From Hymenobacter sp. HSC-4F20 (lineage in GTDB: Bacteria > Bacteroidota > Bacteroidia > Cytophagales > Hymenobacteraceae), in assembly GCF_019599275.1 (NCBI RefSeq), contig NZ_JAHZTD010000001.1, positions 1,054,001 through 1,118,000 of the forward strand: 64,000 bases of DNA, written 5' to 3'. Of this stretch, positions 1-8,278 are shown one piece after another. The notes below the pieces were generated by a model. It was given only the letters and a program-made list of their open reading frames with translations. It was not told where the DNA came from and ran no database searches. Position 1 is the first letter of the stretch. The number at the start of each line of letters is the position of its first letter. A program made the position numbers and the translations under genes.

Positions 1-215
1 CCGCCAAACTTCTCCTGGTAGTCAACCGACAGGGGCAGGAAATCCACGTCGCCGCGGGCGCTGGGTTGCGAAACCACCGTGGCCAGCAGCATGGCGTCGC
101 CGAGGCGAACCACAACGGCGCCATCGGCGAATTTGGCCAGCTTGCCGGTCTCAATGGAAATCTGCCGCCCATCGGGCAGCGTAATGTGTTTGGTAACCGC
201 GGTGTAATTGGGCAT
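1..215 (-). CDS. pnp: Polyribonucleotide nucleotidyltransferase, N-terminal part (runs off window)
   Basis: The first 71 codons of a reverse-strand gene that continues past base 1. The start is ATG at 215-213 and the protein begins [20 protein letters not shown], the usual opening of PNPase, followed by the first RNase PH-like core ([17 protein letters not shown], then [12 protein letters not shown]). The family degrades RNA 3' to 5' phosphorolytically in the degradosome. It lies just downstream of rpsO on the same strand, the conserved bacterial rpsO-pnp order, but a strong terminator at 361-404 separates them. The catalytic residues are outside the window. Confidence 0.93.
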   Translation of the reverse strand, partial: MPNYTAVTKHITLPDGRQISIETGKLAKFADGAVVVRLGDAMLLATVVSQPSARGDVDFLPLSVDYQEKFG

Positions 216-360
216 CTTCTAGGGTTGCTTTTTTAGAAAGCGTGCAGCGGGCGAGCAGCCGTAAAACCAGGGCCGGCAGTGGCCTCGGTTTGCTCTGGGG
301 AAAGTTCTTCCGGGGTAGTAAACAACGAAACCGGCAGAATAATGCAGCCGGCTTCAGACA

Positions 361-404
361 AAAAAAGAGCAGGGAACCTCCCCCAGCGGAAAGGCTCCCT
401 GCTC
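361..404 (-). terminator. Rho-independent terminator after rpsO
   Basis: On the reverse strand GAGCAGGGA and its complement TCCCTGCTC (arms near 396-404 and 367-375) form a GC-rich stem followed by a T run (361-366). It lies 13 bases beyond the rpsO stop codon, between rpsO and pnp. Confidence 0.85.
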
Positions 405-416
405 CGGAGCGTGAGC

Positions 417-692
417 TTACTTACGAATACCCAGTTCCTTGATGATGGCGCGGTAGCGGTTGATGTCGCGGTGCTGGAGGTAGTCCAGCATCCGACGGCG
501 CTTACCAACGAGTTTGAGCAGACCCAGGCGGGTCGAGTAGTCTTTCTTGTTCACTTTCAGGTGCTCAGTGAGGTGAGCAATGCGGTGGGTAAACAAGGCA
601 ATTTGCGACTCGGCCGAACCGGTGTCGTTAGCGGACTTCTGCAGGCTGTTCTTTTCGAAAATCGCCTGTTTTGCGTCAGTGGTGAGTTGCAT
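417..692 (-). CDS. rpsO: 30S ribosomal protein S15
   Basis: 91 aa, close to the normal S15 length (about 89). The protein shows the S15 signature: a [21 protein letters not shown] helix with the conserved H and the [18 protein letters not shown] segment that binds 16S rRNA at the three-way junction, ending in [13 protein letters not shown]15 is a primary binder of the 30S platform. The gene has a Bacteroidota-type -7 box at 762-769, a leader hairpin at 739-757 and its own terminator. Its position next to pnp supports the assignment. Confidence 0.97.
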   Translation of the reverse strand: MQLTTDAKQAIFEKNSLQKSANDTGSAESQIALFTHRIAHLTEHLKVNKKDYSTRLGLLKLVGKRRRMLDYLQHRDINRYRAIIKELGIRK

Positions 693-738
693 CGGCAGAT
701 AGGTTTCCCCGTCTTAGATTGAAAAATGAGAAGAATTT

Positions 739-769
739 CACCCCGCACTTCGGGGTGTCGGCAAAGATA
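739..769 (-). promoter_or_regulatory. rpsO promoter -7 box and leader hairpin
   Basis: On the reverse strand TATCTTTG (769-762) matches the Bacteroidota -7 consensus TAnnTTTG about 70 bases before the rpsO start. Immediately after it, CACCCCG / CGGGGTG (757-751 and 745-739) form a perfect 7-bp stem with a 5-base loop. The hairpin falls at the start of the predicted mRNA. S15 autoregulates by binding structured leaders in several bacteria, so this is a candidate S15 leader, though the fold does not match a published class that I can name. Confidence 0.5.
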
Positions 770-857
770 GAGGTTTTCCGCAAGAGTAACGACGACGCGA
801 AGAAAAGCCCCTGGTTTTCTTCGCAGCGAGAGCGGCGCTTTTCTAGCAGCTGACTAG

Positions 858-2291
858 CTACACCGTTTTCTTATAGCCGCGGAGGGGCCAGCGCATCCAC
901 GAGGGCAGCACCCGATTCCAGTCCACATCCAGAATGCCGGAGTCGTGCCGAGCCTGGTAGAGAAAGAACAGCCCTACTGGCAGCAGCAGCGAAGTAGCCA
1001 TCCACATACCCAGGCCCACCGGCATCACTATCTCGCGCCCATATTTCTCACCCATAATGGACAGCACGTAGTACACTATAAAGAAGACAATGGATACTAG
1101 GATGGGCACTCCCAGGCCCCCTTTCTTGATAATAGCCCCCAGCGGCGCGCCGATGAGAAACATCAGCAAAATAGCCGCCGATTGCGTGAATTTGCGGAAC
1201 ATCTCAATCCGGTAGTTGGCCGTTTCTTTAGTCATGTTGGTTAAGCGCTCCGCCGAGGTACCCAGGAATGAGCGCACGTTGCGGGCCCGGTTAGCCGCTT
1301 GCTGGGTGATATTCAGGCTGACAGGCTGCAGCTCGGCCACTGGTACCTGCCAGCCCTCCACCCGCCGCAGGGCTGCCCGCCCGGTAGTATCCAGGCGCAG
1401 ATACGTGTAGTAGGGGTTTAGCTGGGCAATGAGCAGCACCCGCTCCTTTTGCAAGCGCTGATGCAGGGAGTCAGTATAGTGATTCAACTGACTTAAATTC
1501 AGCATCATCTTGTTTTCCTTGAACAGGTCTTTCTTGGTCCGGTCCAGCCCGAAAGAAGCCAGGGAAAAGGTAATCAGGTTTTGAGAGAAATTCTGCCGGA
1601 TAAAGTTGGCACCGGCCCGGTTATCAGCGCTGGGCTGCTCAATGTACATGCGCCCTCGAAACAATTCCAGTCCCAGGTACTGCCCCCCGAAGCGGGTGAA
1701 CATCCGGCCGGAGTCGGCCAGAATTACCCGCATACTTCCCGAACTCTGGGTGTGGTCATAAATCATCACCCCCTTAAGAATGTCGCCATTCTCCCCCATT
1801 TTCTGGTTGACCTTGATGGTGTAGCCAGGAATGCCGTTGTAGAAAACTCCCTCCCGGATATCCAAGGCCAGCTTTTGCTGCCGCACGTCCCAGAGTAAGC
1901 TGTATGCCTCCAAGTTCGCCAGGGGCACAATAGTGTTGTTAAACCAGAACGCCCCACCCGCCAGCAGTACACTAAAAATCAATACGGGGCGCAAAATCCG
2001 CGTGAGAGAGATACCCGCCGTTTTGATGGCAGTTAACTCATGGTGCTCCCCTAGCGTGCCAAACGTCATGAGCGAGGAAAGCAGCACAGCTAGCGGCAGA
2101 GAAATAGGCACAATCAGCACGCTGAAATAAAACAACAGCTGCGCAATTACACCCATACCCAGGTCTTTGCCCACCAGATCGTCCATGTACTTCATCATGA
2201 ACTGCATCAGAAAGATGAACTGCACGACGGCAAAGGTGAGCAGGAAAGGGCCGGCAAACGCCCGTAAGATCAGTTTATCGAGTTTTTTCAT
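858..2291 (-). CDS. LptF/LptG-family permease (YjgP/YjgQ)
   Basis: 477 aa. Three hydrophobic segments lie near the N terminus (about residues 12-30, 52-75, 100-120) and three near the C terminus (about 370-390, 395-415, 430-450), flanking a large periplasmic domain. This is the LptF/LptG layout. Family-typical text includes LPLAVLLSSLMTFGTLGEHHELTAIKTAGIS and a C-terminal GAPLGAIIKKGGLGVPILVS. The family forms the inner-membrane part of the LptB2FG transporter that extracts lipopolysaccharide. F and G paralogues cannot be told apart safely from sequence alone. It is an isolated gene, 165 bases upstream of rpsO on the same strand. Confidence 0.9.
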   Translation of the reverse strand: MKKLDKLILRAFAGPFLLTFAVVQFIFLMQFMMKYMDDLVGKDLGMGVIAQLLFYFSVLIVPISLPLAVLLSSLMTFGTLGEHHELTAIKTAGISLTRILRPVLIFSVLLAGGAFWFNNTIVPLANLEAYSLLWDVRQQKLALDIREGVFYNGIPGYTIKVNQKMGENGDILKGVMIYDHTQSSGSMRVILADSGRMFTRFGGQYLGLELFRGRMYIEQPSADNRAGANFIRQNFSQNLITFSLASFGLDRTKKDLFKENKMMLNLSQLNHYTDSLHQRLQKERVLLIAQLNPYYTYLRLDTTGRAALRRVEGWQVPVAELQPVSLNITQQAANRARNVRSFLGTSAERLTNMTKETANYRIEMFRKFTQSAAILLMFLIGAPLGAIIKKGGLGVPILVSIVFFIVYYVLSIMGEKYGREIVMPVGLGMWMATSLLLPVGLFFLYQARHDSGILDVDWNRVLPSWMRWPLRGYKKTV

Positions 2292-2418
2292 GGCGAAAGT
2301 GAAGCCACTACACTACTAGGGTAAGCAAGCAGCTTCCAGGAAAAGCGAAGGGAGCAAACGGAAACGAAGATACGGCTCGTTTCGCGTCTGCTCCCCAGCA
2401 TTGGCGTAAGAACAAAGG

Positions 2419-2829
2419 CTACCCTCCTACCTGTTCCCGCAGCTTCTGAATCAAACTATCCCACATTTCCTGCAGCTCAACAGTGTCCGTCTCCTCTGAA
2501 TAATCCACGATGCGCAGATACACCTCCTGCGTTAGCTGCGACTCTTCGAGCAGGAAGTCCAGGTAGTTGGCGTCGGTAGCATGGCGCTTGTTCTCGTCGA
2601 GAAAGACAAAGCGCACGGAGCGGTTAGTACGGTGCGAGGCCATTTCCGCGTAATGCGGCTGATTGTCCCAGATAAAGTTGTAACGCCCGCCCTCAATCCG
2701 AACGTCTTGGCAGAACCAGTGCGAGAGACCAGAAGCGGAAGCCAGGTAGGGATACAGAATCTTGGGGGAAGCATTGATGGGATATTCAACCGTAAACCGA
2801 TGTTTGAGGCGAGTGGCAGAAAGGGGCAT
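2419..2829 (-). CDS. START-like (SRPBCC fold) domain protein
   Basis: 136 aa from the ATG at 2829; an in-frame TTG two codons upstream is a less likely start. The whole protein looks like a START/AHSA1-type helix-grip domain: KHRFTVEYPINASPKILYPYLASASGLSHWF, then DVRIEGGRYNFIWDNQ, and a long amphipathic C-terminal helix ending WDSLIQKLREQVGG. Such single-domain proteins are common in Bacteroidota and have no settled function; the fold binds hydrophobic ligands. It is the last host gene before the tRNA and the integrated element. Confidence 0.8.
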   Translation of the reverse strand: MPLSATRLKHRFTVEYPINASPKILYPYLASASGLSHWFCQDVRIEGGRYNFIWDNQPHYAEMASHRTNRSVRFVFLDENKRHATDANYLDFLLEESQLTQEVYLRIVDYSEETDTVELQEMWDSLIQKLREQVGG

Positions 2830-2924
2830 AAGCAAAACAGTGTAAAGGATTTAGTAGACGCGCTTTCTCGACAAAACTCGCCTGGGAGCCAATATACACG
2901 GGTTTTTTTTTGCGCAATGCTTGC

Positions 2925-2952
2925 TTTGCGTTAAATCTTGTCTTTACCTTTG
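2925..2952 (+). promoter_or_regulatory. Bacteroidota-type promoter of the tRNA gene
   Basis: TACCTTTG (2945-2952) matches the -7 consensus TAnnTTTG and TTTG (2925-2928) is a suitable -33 element 16 bases upstream. The tRNA begins 12 bases after the -7 box. Confidence 0.65.
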
Positions 2953-2964
2953 CACCATCAAAAC

Positions 2965-3038
2965 GGCGGGGTAGCTCAGTTGGTTAGAGCACAGGATTCA
3001 TAACCCTGAGGTCACGAGTTCAACTCTCGTCCCCGCTA
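2965..3038 (+). tRNA. tRNA with CAT anticodon (tRNA-Met, or tRNA-Ile2)
   Basis: A 74-base cloverleaf can be drawn by hand: acceptor GGCGGGG (2965-2971) with CCCCGCT (3031-3037), D arm GCTC/GAGC, anticodon loop TTCATAA giving CAT, and T arm ACGAG-TTCAACT-CTCGT. A3038 is the discriminator. CCA is not encoded. The first acceptor pair is G-U, which argues against an initiator tRNA (C-A). The last anticodon-stem pair is A-C. Whether it is elongator Met or lysidine-modified Ile2 needs a tRNA classifier. Its 3' half is the integration site of the element. Confidence 0.93.
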
Positions 3039-3040
3039 CA
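2993..3040 (+). repeat. attL: left 48-bp direct repeat (3' half of the tRNA)
   Basis: Bases 2993-3040, from the anticodon stem through the tRNA 3' end plus two bases, recur without mismatch at 50573-50620. The sequences differ on both sides of the repeat. This is the signature of site-specific integration into a tRNA gene with the gene restored. Confidence 0.93.
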
Positions 3041-3044
3041 TTAA

Positions 3045-3074
3045 AAAGGCCACCTTTTCGGGTGGCCTTTTTCG
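3045..3074 (+). terminator. Terminator after the restored tRNA, supplied by the element
   Basis: AAGGCCACC / GGTGGCCTT form a 9-bp stem with a short loop followed by a T run. It begins just outside the left repeat, so it belongs to the element and not to the original host locus. The host's own hairpin is at 50623-50654. Confidence 0.8.
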
Positions 3075-3076
3075 TT

Positions 3077-3096
3077 GGTACAACATGGGGACAACA
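3077..3096 (+). promoter_or_regulatory. Candidate integrase arm-type sites, left end
   Basis: GGTACAACA (3077-3085) is followed 3 bases later by the related GGACAACA (3089-3096). The same GGTACAACA occurs twice beside the integrase gene at the other end (50442-50450, 50453-50461). Shared short repeats near both att cores are typical of tyrosine-integrase arm sites; the assignment is inferred. From here to 3326 I see no gene. Confidence 0.5.
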
Positions 3097-3326
3097 ACTC
3101 TAAGATTCATTTTTAGGCATATTTAGCCAGGCTAAGACTTGTTGTTGAGGTTAGTATAATGATTGATACTTGAGGCATAAGCACTTATACCCTTCGCTCC
3201 TATCAAGCCCGATTTTAACGCTCAAATTAGCCTCTGCAGGAAGCTAGCCCAAGGGGGTTCTGTAGTTAATATTGCAAGAAATCAGCTTCGCCGTTACCAT
3301 CGGGTGAAACTAGAACAGGGACTGTG

Positions 3327-5222
3327 ATGAGAGTAGCCGCAACTTTAAATTTATTTGATCATATACAAGCTAAACCGGTCCTGAAATGGGCAGGGGGCAA
3401 GGCTCAGCTCTTAAAGGAGCTGCACAAAAGCATACCTAAAAGCTTCAATAAATATATAGAGCCATTCTTTGGAGGTGGAGCTCTGTTTTTCAACTTAACT
3501 CCTGAAAAGGCGATCATCGCAGATTTAAATCCCGAACTTGTTAATCTATATAAGTGCCTCAAAGAAGATCCTGAGCAGATCATCAAACATCTATCATCTT
3601 ATATAAATAGCGAGGAGTTTTTTTATCAGCTACGTTCAACTGACGTTGGCTCTCTAGATCCATTTCAGACAGCAGCTCGAACCATATATCTGAACAAAAC
3701 GTGCTTCAACGGGCTCTATCGCGTTAATAAGAAGGGACAATTCAATGTACCCTATGGCCGCTATGTTAATCCAAATATCTGCGACACTGATACGTTGCTA
3801 GTCGCCTCTCAAGCTTTGCAACATGCTTCTATCAACTGCGGTGACTACAAAGCTATTCTGAACGAGCATGCAGAACCCGGAGATCTAATCTTCTTAGACC
3901 CCCCCTATCTTCCTATCTCAAAGTACAGCGACTTCAAAAGATATACTAAAGAACAGTTTTACGAAGAAGATCACAAAGAGCTGGCAGCGGAAGTACAACG
4001 CCTGCACGAGCTAGGCTGTCATGTTATACTTACTAACTCTAATCATCCGTTAGTACACACTTTATATAGCAACTTCAAAATAGAAGTTGTCAAGACTAAG
4101 CGCTTTATCAATAGCGATGCGGGTAACAGAACCGGCGAAGATATAATTGTAACGGTTCCCCCCAAGCCAACTTCATCAATTCGGATTGTACCCGACCTTT
4201 TACCTAATCAAGTAGATAAATATCCATCTACCCGTTGGATGGGTTCCAAAAGCAAGTTACTGTCTCACATTCAGTTAATCTCAAGACGCTTTGAGTTTGA
4301 TACTGCAATGGACCTTTTCTCCGGCTCTGGTATTGTCGGATACATGCTAAAGTCCATGGGCAAAGAGGTCATAAGCAATGACTATATGCACCTGTCTGGT
4401 ACATATACGAAAGCTATGGTTGAGAATAATTCGACAAAGCTCTCCAAGGAAAAGGCTGAGGGATTGCTCAACCTTTCATCTCCGTTAACTGATTGTTTTG
4501 TTCAAGAAACCTTTCAGGGTCTATACTTTACGGACGAAGAGAACCTATTAATTGATATACTTCGATCAAACATAAAAAGGCTGTCTAATAAGTATGAGAA
4601 AGCTATTGCTTTGTCAGCCTTAATGAGAGCATGCACTAAAAAGCGACCAAGAGGGATTTTCACTTATGTTGGTAATCGATATGACGATGGGAGAAAGGAC
4701 CTTCAATTATCACTTGCCGAGCAGTTTCTTAAAGCTGTTGAAGAGATAAACGAGGCCGTTTTTGACAATGGCCGAGAAAATATTTCCCGAGTTGGTGATG
4801 CGATGAACATCCGTAAGGATGCGGATTTGGTATACATCGACCCGCCATACTTCAGCCCTCTTTCTGACAATGAGTATGTGCGCAGATATCACTTTATCGA
4901 AGGACTGGCATGTGACTGGGAAGGATTAGAAATCCAATGGCATACCAAAACTCGCAAATTCAAAAATTATCCAACCCCATTTTCTTCACAAAAGGGGGCC
5001 TATGATGCTTTCGATAAGTTATTCAAGAGGTTCAAAGACAGCATATTGCTAGTATCATACTCATCCAACTCTCTTCCAACCCTAGATGAAATGGTGGGTT
5101 TGATGTCTAAATACAAGTCTCACGTAGAAGTAGAAAAAATTGATTACAGGTACTCCTTCGGAACTCAAAAAGAAGGAGCAACAGGCAATAGTGCACAGGA
5201 ATATATCTTCATCGGCTATTAA
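3327..5222 (+). CDS. Fused double D12-class DNA adenine methyltransferase
   Basis: 631 aa from ATG 3327 (a GTG lies one codon earlier). Two complete Dam-like (D12) domains are joined. The first has KWAGGKAQLL, the SAM-binding FFGGG near residue 47 and DPPY near 191. The second has RWMGSKSKLL, DLFSGSG near 329 and DPPY near 505. Such tandem N6-adenine methylases (as in M.FokI) protect an asymmetric site by modifying one strand with each domain. The partner nuclease gene starts 2 bases downstream. The pair is AT-rich compared with the phage genes and sits at the att end, as expected of cargo. Confidence 0.9.
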   Translation: MRVAATLNLFDHIQAKPVLKWAGGKAQLLKELHKSIPKSFNKYIEPFFGGGALFFNLTPEKAIIADLNPELVNLYKCLKEDPEQIIKHLSSYINSEEFFYQLRSTDVGSLDPFQTAARTIYLNKTCFNGLYRVNKKGQFNVPYGRYVNPNICDTDTLLVASQALQHASINCGDYKAILNEHAEPGDLIFLDPPYLPISKYSDFKRYTKEQFYEEDHKELAAEVQRLHELGCHVILTNSNHPLVHTLYSNFKIEVVKTKRFINSDAGNRTGEDIIVTVPPKPTSSIRIVPDLLPNQVDKYPSTRWMGSKSKLLSHIQLISRRFEFDTAMDLFSGSGIVGYMLKSMGKEVISNDYMHLSGTYTKAMVENNSTKLSKEKAEGLLNLSSPLTDCFVQETFQGLYFTDEENLLIDILRSNIKRLSNKYEKAIALSALMRACTKKRPRGIFTYVGNRYDDGRKDLQLSLAEQFLKAVEEINEAVFDNGRENISRVGDAMNIRKDADLVYIDPPYFSPLSDNEYVRRYHFIEGLACDWEGLEIQWHTKTRKFKNYPTPFSSQKGAYDAFDKLFKRFKDSILLVSYSSNSLPTLDEMVGLMSKYKSHVEVEKIDYRYSFGTQKEGATGNSAQEYIFIGY

Positions 5223-5224
5223 GT

Positions 5225-6955
5225 ATGCTTTGGCATCTGGGCAACACGACCATTAGAACACCATACCGCTTGAGAGACGCTTTGATTGCGCTCCAAGCCT
5301 CACCTTTAAACGGCGACTTATCAGGAGCGCAAGAGAGCGTCTTCGCCGTATTGCTACATGAGGCAGGGGTTGCTGATGTTAAGCGTATCAATGTTGCGGG
5401 CGCTAACTTCTCTGACTTCGGCAGAAAGTGGCGCTCAGCTTTAACCAAGCTGGGATTTATTACTCAAAAACTCTCTAGATCAGTTGCATCAGGAGATGTA
5501 GACCCCTTATTGGCGCCTATATCTGCACGAATACCAGGTATATCAGGACGTCCTTATGAAATTACACCAAGTGGTCAGAGATTAATAAGCGCCGAGGTAA
5601 TCGCGGCTCAACAAGAAGTATTTCTACGTGCAATTCTAGGCATTAAACTTCCTTCCCCTATTGAAGATAGATTTACTTGCACCCAGTTCTCTCCGCTTAA
5701 GTTCGTAATTGATCTGCTATTTGAGCTTAGAGCTCGGTCAGAAGGAGACTATTTATCATTTGAAGAAACAGCACTATGCGTAATAACATCGTCTCCTGAC
5801 GATGGTATTGATAGAGTTGTTGATAATATTCTTGATTTTCGAAGAAGAAGATTAGCGCATAGCGGCAGCGTCCGCCCCTTTGATAGTGCAGAATATAAGA
5901 CGGTCGCTGATTCTATTCCTATAGAAGAACAAACTCTCGACGATTATGGTGATTGTACGCTGCGCTACCTGAAGGCCACCGGCCTATTCAAGGCAAAAGG
6001 TCGCGGCATCACATTGAATCCTATCAAGGAGGAGCTAGCATCCCTAATACATACATCTGCGGAGGTTTCCCTTTCTGATGAAGACTATTTGGTCAATCTT
6101 TGGAACGGGGCGGACTTACCAACGGACAATGCCACCGCCGCTGAAAAGGTAGTAAACGACCTGGTTAATAGAGTCCGTTCTAAAGGGGGAACAGCCGCCG
6201 CATTGCAGACTGGTGAAGACTTAGCATTAAGAAGACACGAACTGGAGGATCAACTTAATAAGCTTGAAGAAGAAAATTACTCTCGAGAACAAGCCAGTAA
6301 GGTTGGTGATATTAAAGCCTGGATTGAAGCCCTAATTAATGGTTCTGCTTTACTGCCAAATGGAGAGAGAATAAAAATTCCTAAAGGTGAGGCTCCAGCG
6401 TATTTTGAATGGGTTATTTGGAGGGCTTTCCTTGCTATAAATTCTCTCTCAAATAAACCATGGGAAGCCAGAAGATTTCAAGTAGATCAAGATTTTCTTC
6501 CAACTAGTACTGCCCCTGGAAACGGTCCGGATTTAGTATTCGAGTTTGCGGATGCCATCCTTGTAGTAGAAGTAACCTTTACTAACTCGTCTAGACAAGA
6601 GGCTGCGGAGGGAGAGCCAGTTAGGAGGCATGTTGCCAAATATGCAGAAGAGCAAGGTGCTTCAGGCAAGCCTGTATATGGACTTTTTATTGCTGTCAAT
6701 ATTGATAGTAATACGGCCCATACATTCCGTACCGGAGACTGGTTTAAGAAAGACGACAGCAAAATCAATTTGCAAATCGTGCCGATAAGGTTAGATGACT
6801 TTCTTAAATTGTTCACTTATGGAGCAGACAAGCTAGATCGAATGCCAGGCATTCTTCAAACTGTACTTCTAAGATGTCGAGCACAGGCTAACCAAGAAGC
6901 GCCCATATGGAAGCAGTCTGTAACAACAATTGTTGAGCAGACTATAAGATCATAA
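5225..6955 (+). CDS. AlwI-family type IIS restriction endonuclease
   Basis: 576 aa. An N-terminal region with RPYEITPSGQRLI, a middle region, and a C-terminal nuclease domain with GPDLVFEF (D near 435) and VVEVT (E near 449), then RQEAAEGEPVRRHVAKYAEE. This is the PD-(D/E)XK form with T in place of K that is typical of AlwI-like enzymes. The family cuts outside short asymmetric sites (for example GGATC for AlwI, GAGTC for its relatives). The actual target here cannot be read from sequence. Coupling to the fused methylase (2-bp gap) makes a complete restriction-modification unit. Confidence 0.82.
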   Translation: MLWHLGNTTIRTPYRLRDALIALQASPLNGDLSGAQESVFAVLLHEAGVADVKRINVAGANFSDFGRKWRSALTKLGFITQKLSRSVASGDVDPLLAPISARIPGISGRPYEITPSGQRLISAEVIAAQQEVFLRAILGIKLPSPIEDRFTCTQFSPLKFVIDLLFELRARSEGDYLSFEETALCVITSSPDDGIDRVVDNILDFRRRRLAHSGSVRPFDSAEYKTVADSIPIEEQTLDDYGDCTLRYLKATGLFKAKGRGITLNPIKEELASLIHTSAEVSLSDEDYLVNLWNGADLPTDNATAAEKVVNDLVNRVRSKGGTAAALQTGEDLALRRHELEDQLNKLEEENYSREQASKVGDIKAWIEALINGSALLPNGERIKIPKGEAPAYFEWVIWRAFLAINSLSNKPWEARRFQVDQDFLPTSTAPGNGPDLVFEFADAILVVEVTFTNSSRQEAAEGEPVRRHVAKYAEEQGASGKPVYGLFIAVNIDSNTAHTFRTGDWFKKDDSKINLQIVPIRLDDFLKLFTYGADKLDRMPGILQTVLLRCRAQANQEAPIWKQSVTTIVEQTIRS

Positions 6956-6977
6956 TGCGTTGATCAAACTACTCAGG

Positions 6978-7010
6978 ATGGCAGGCTATTATGGCCTGCC
7001 ATTTTTTTTT
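6978..7010 (+). terminator. Terminator of the restriction-modification operon
   Basis: ATGGCAGGC (6978-6986) and GCCTGCCAT (6994-7002) form a perfect 9-bp stem with a 7-base loop and run into T9. It starts 23 bases after the endonuclease stop codon. Confidence 0.93.
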
Positions 7011-7120
7011 GCACAAGGACTTCCAACTATTAAAAATCATTAGTTAAACTTTATCGCATCACATCGAGCCACATCACACCAGCCTATTGCGCGGCTCCCT
7101 GGCCCTGCCTATCTTCCACC

Positions 7121-7399
7121 ATGGACCTGAAGATCATCACCCTGGAAGACGAGGCATTTCAAGCCCTCCTGCAACAGGTGGTGGCTCAGATTCGCGCCGA
7201 GTTTGGAGAAAAGGCACTTGATCGCTGGATTGACGGTCAGGAAGCCATGCGCATGCTGCGGATCAAGTCGCCCACCACACTACAGAAGCTGCGCGACACC
7301 GGGGCGATCCGTTACAGCCAGCCGGAAAAGAAGATTATACTCTACGACCGGGAAAGTATTCTGGCGTATATTGAGAAGTACGTTAAAGGCACTTTTTAG
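7121..7399 (+). CDS. Helix-turn-helix DNA-binding protein (HTH_17/excisionase-like)
   Basis: 92 aa. After a helical N terminus, WIDGQEAMRMLRIKSPTTLQKLRDTGAIRYSQPEKKIILYDRESILAYIEKY reads as a MerR/excisionase-type winged helix: helix, helix, wing (KKIILYDRES) and closing helix. Small proteins of this type are common in Bacteroidota mobile elements, often as regulators or excision factors. The next gene starts 2 bases after its stop, so the two form an operon. A role in excision is possible, since no other xis candidate is obvious, but this is inference. Confidence 0.75.
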   Translation: MDLKIITLEDEAFQALLQQVVAQIRAEFGEKALDRWIDGQEAMRMLRIKSPTTLQKLRDTGAIRYSQPEKKIILYDRESILAYIEKYVKGTF

Positions 7400-7401
7400 C
7401 C

Positions 7402-7917
7402 ATGGCAGACGAAACCAAAGTTGACGAGGCCTATAAGCTGAATTTCAACTTGGGCTATTTTATGGCCCAAAGTCCGGAGACAAACGAGCTTTTAAAAAGG
7501 CTGATGAAAGTCGAAAGCCCGGAAGCCCGCAAAGTCATGGAAGATGGCAAGCGGCAGTTTCAGATGGACGCCGTACGGGACAACCGCGCCGCAACCATGC
7601 CGCAGGTGGACATGGAAGAAGCTTGGTACGAGACCCTTGATCGAGACGTCAGGAAACAAGAAAGAGAAGAAAAGGCTCTTTTTGCCGCGTATGATAGTAT
7701 GATACCCGGCGATGCCAACGACGAACAGATTGTGCGCTACACTGATCGAGGATCTATCAAAAAACAGAGCTATTCCGACCGATTGGCCCAACAAAGATCA
7801 TCCGAAACCGAGCGTCCAGGCGGAAACATTGATAAGCAAAGAGAAGCCGTAGAACGCATGAACAAGCGCCGCGAAGAACAACAGCGCGACCGTGAAAAAG
7901 GCAGAGGGGGCCGATAA
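7402..7917 (+). CDS. Hypothetical protein with charged C-terminal tail
   Basis: 171 aa, function not recognised. The N terminus (YKLNFNLGYFMAQ followed by ETNELLKRLMKVES) resembles, from memory, small proteins encoded near mobilization genes in Bacteroidota elements. The C-terminal half is very rich in R, E, K and Q (NIDKQREAVERMNKRREEQQ, then RDREKGRGGR) and probably disordered or coiled coil. It is cotranscribed with the HTH gene just upstream. It converges with the leftward replication operon, whose last gene ends 16 bases after this stop codon. Confidence 0.7.
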   Translation: MADETKVDEAYKLNFNLGYFMAQSPETNELLKRLMKVESPEARKVMEDGKRQFQMDAVRDNRAATMPQVDMEEAWYETLDRDVRKQEREEKALFAAYDSMIPGDANDEQIVRYTDRGSIKKQSYSDRLAQQRSSETERPGGNIDKQREAVERMNKRREEQQRDREKGRGGR

Positions 7918-7933
7918 TAACCCCCACACCCGC

Positions 7934-8278
7934 TTAGGCGATCCGCTTGCACGAAAAGCCGTATTGCCCTTTGCGCGTTGCCTTCTTGATGGTAAAAACC
8001 ACGCCATAGCGTTTCCTGGCCCATTGGTATGAGTTGTCAAGCCGCTGGCGGTCCATCAGCGTGAAGAAGCTCTCCCCTATCTCATAATTCGTCCAGCCGT
8101 GCGTTTCGCCGGCCTCGCGCTTTCGGATGCGGTTATAGCGACCGATACACGCATTGCGGCCAATGATCAAGCCATGGTTGGCGCTCAGAATGGTAGCGCA
8201 GTTCGTGAATGAGAACAGCCGCACCCGGTGCAGGTCCAGCAGTTCTTTGTCCAGGCGTGGAGTCCACTTGATGGTCAT
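7934..8278 (-). CDS. GcrA-like small DNA-binding protein
   Basis: 114 aa from ATG 8278, whose ATGA overlaps the stop of the upstream 32-codon gene. The N terminus (MTIKWTPRLDKELLDLHRVR, then a stretch with IIGRNACIGRYNRIRKRE) resembles the GcrA layout in which WT..RxxxL is followed by a helix-turn-helix with RNAVIGKxxR. GcrA-like proteins occur in alphaproteobacteria and their phages as transcription regulators. The remaining 70 residues are unlike classic GcrA. Last gene of the leftward early operon, so possibly a late-gene or host-takeover regulator. Confidence 0.55.
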   Translation of the reverse strand: MTIKWTPRLDKELLDLHRVRLFSFTNCATILSANHGLIIGRNACIGRYNRIRKREAGETHGWTNYEIGESFFTLMDRQRLDNSYQWARKRYGVVFTIKKATRKGQYGFSCKRIA

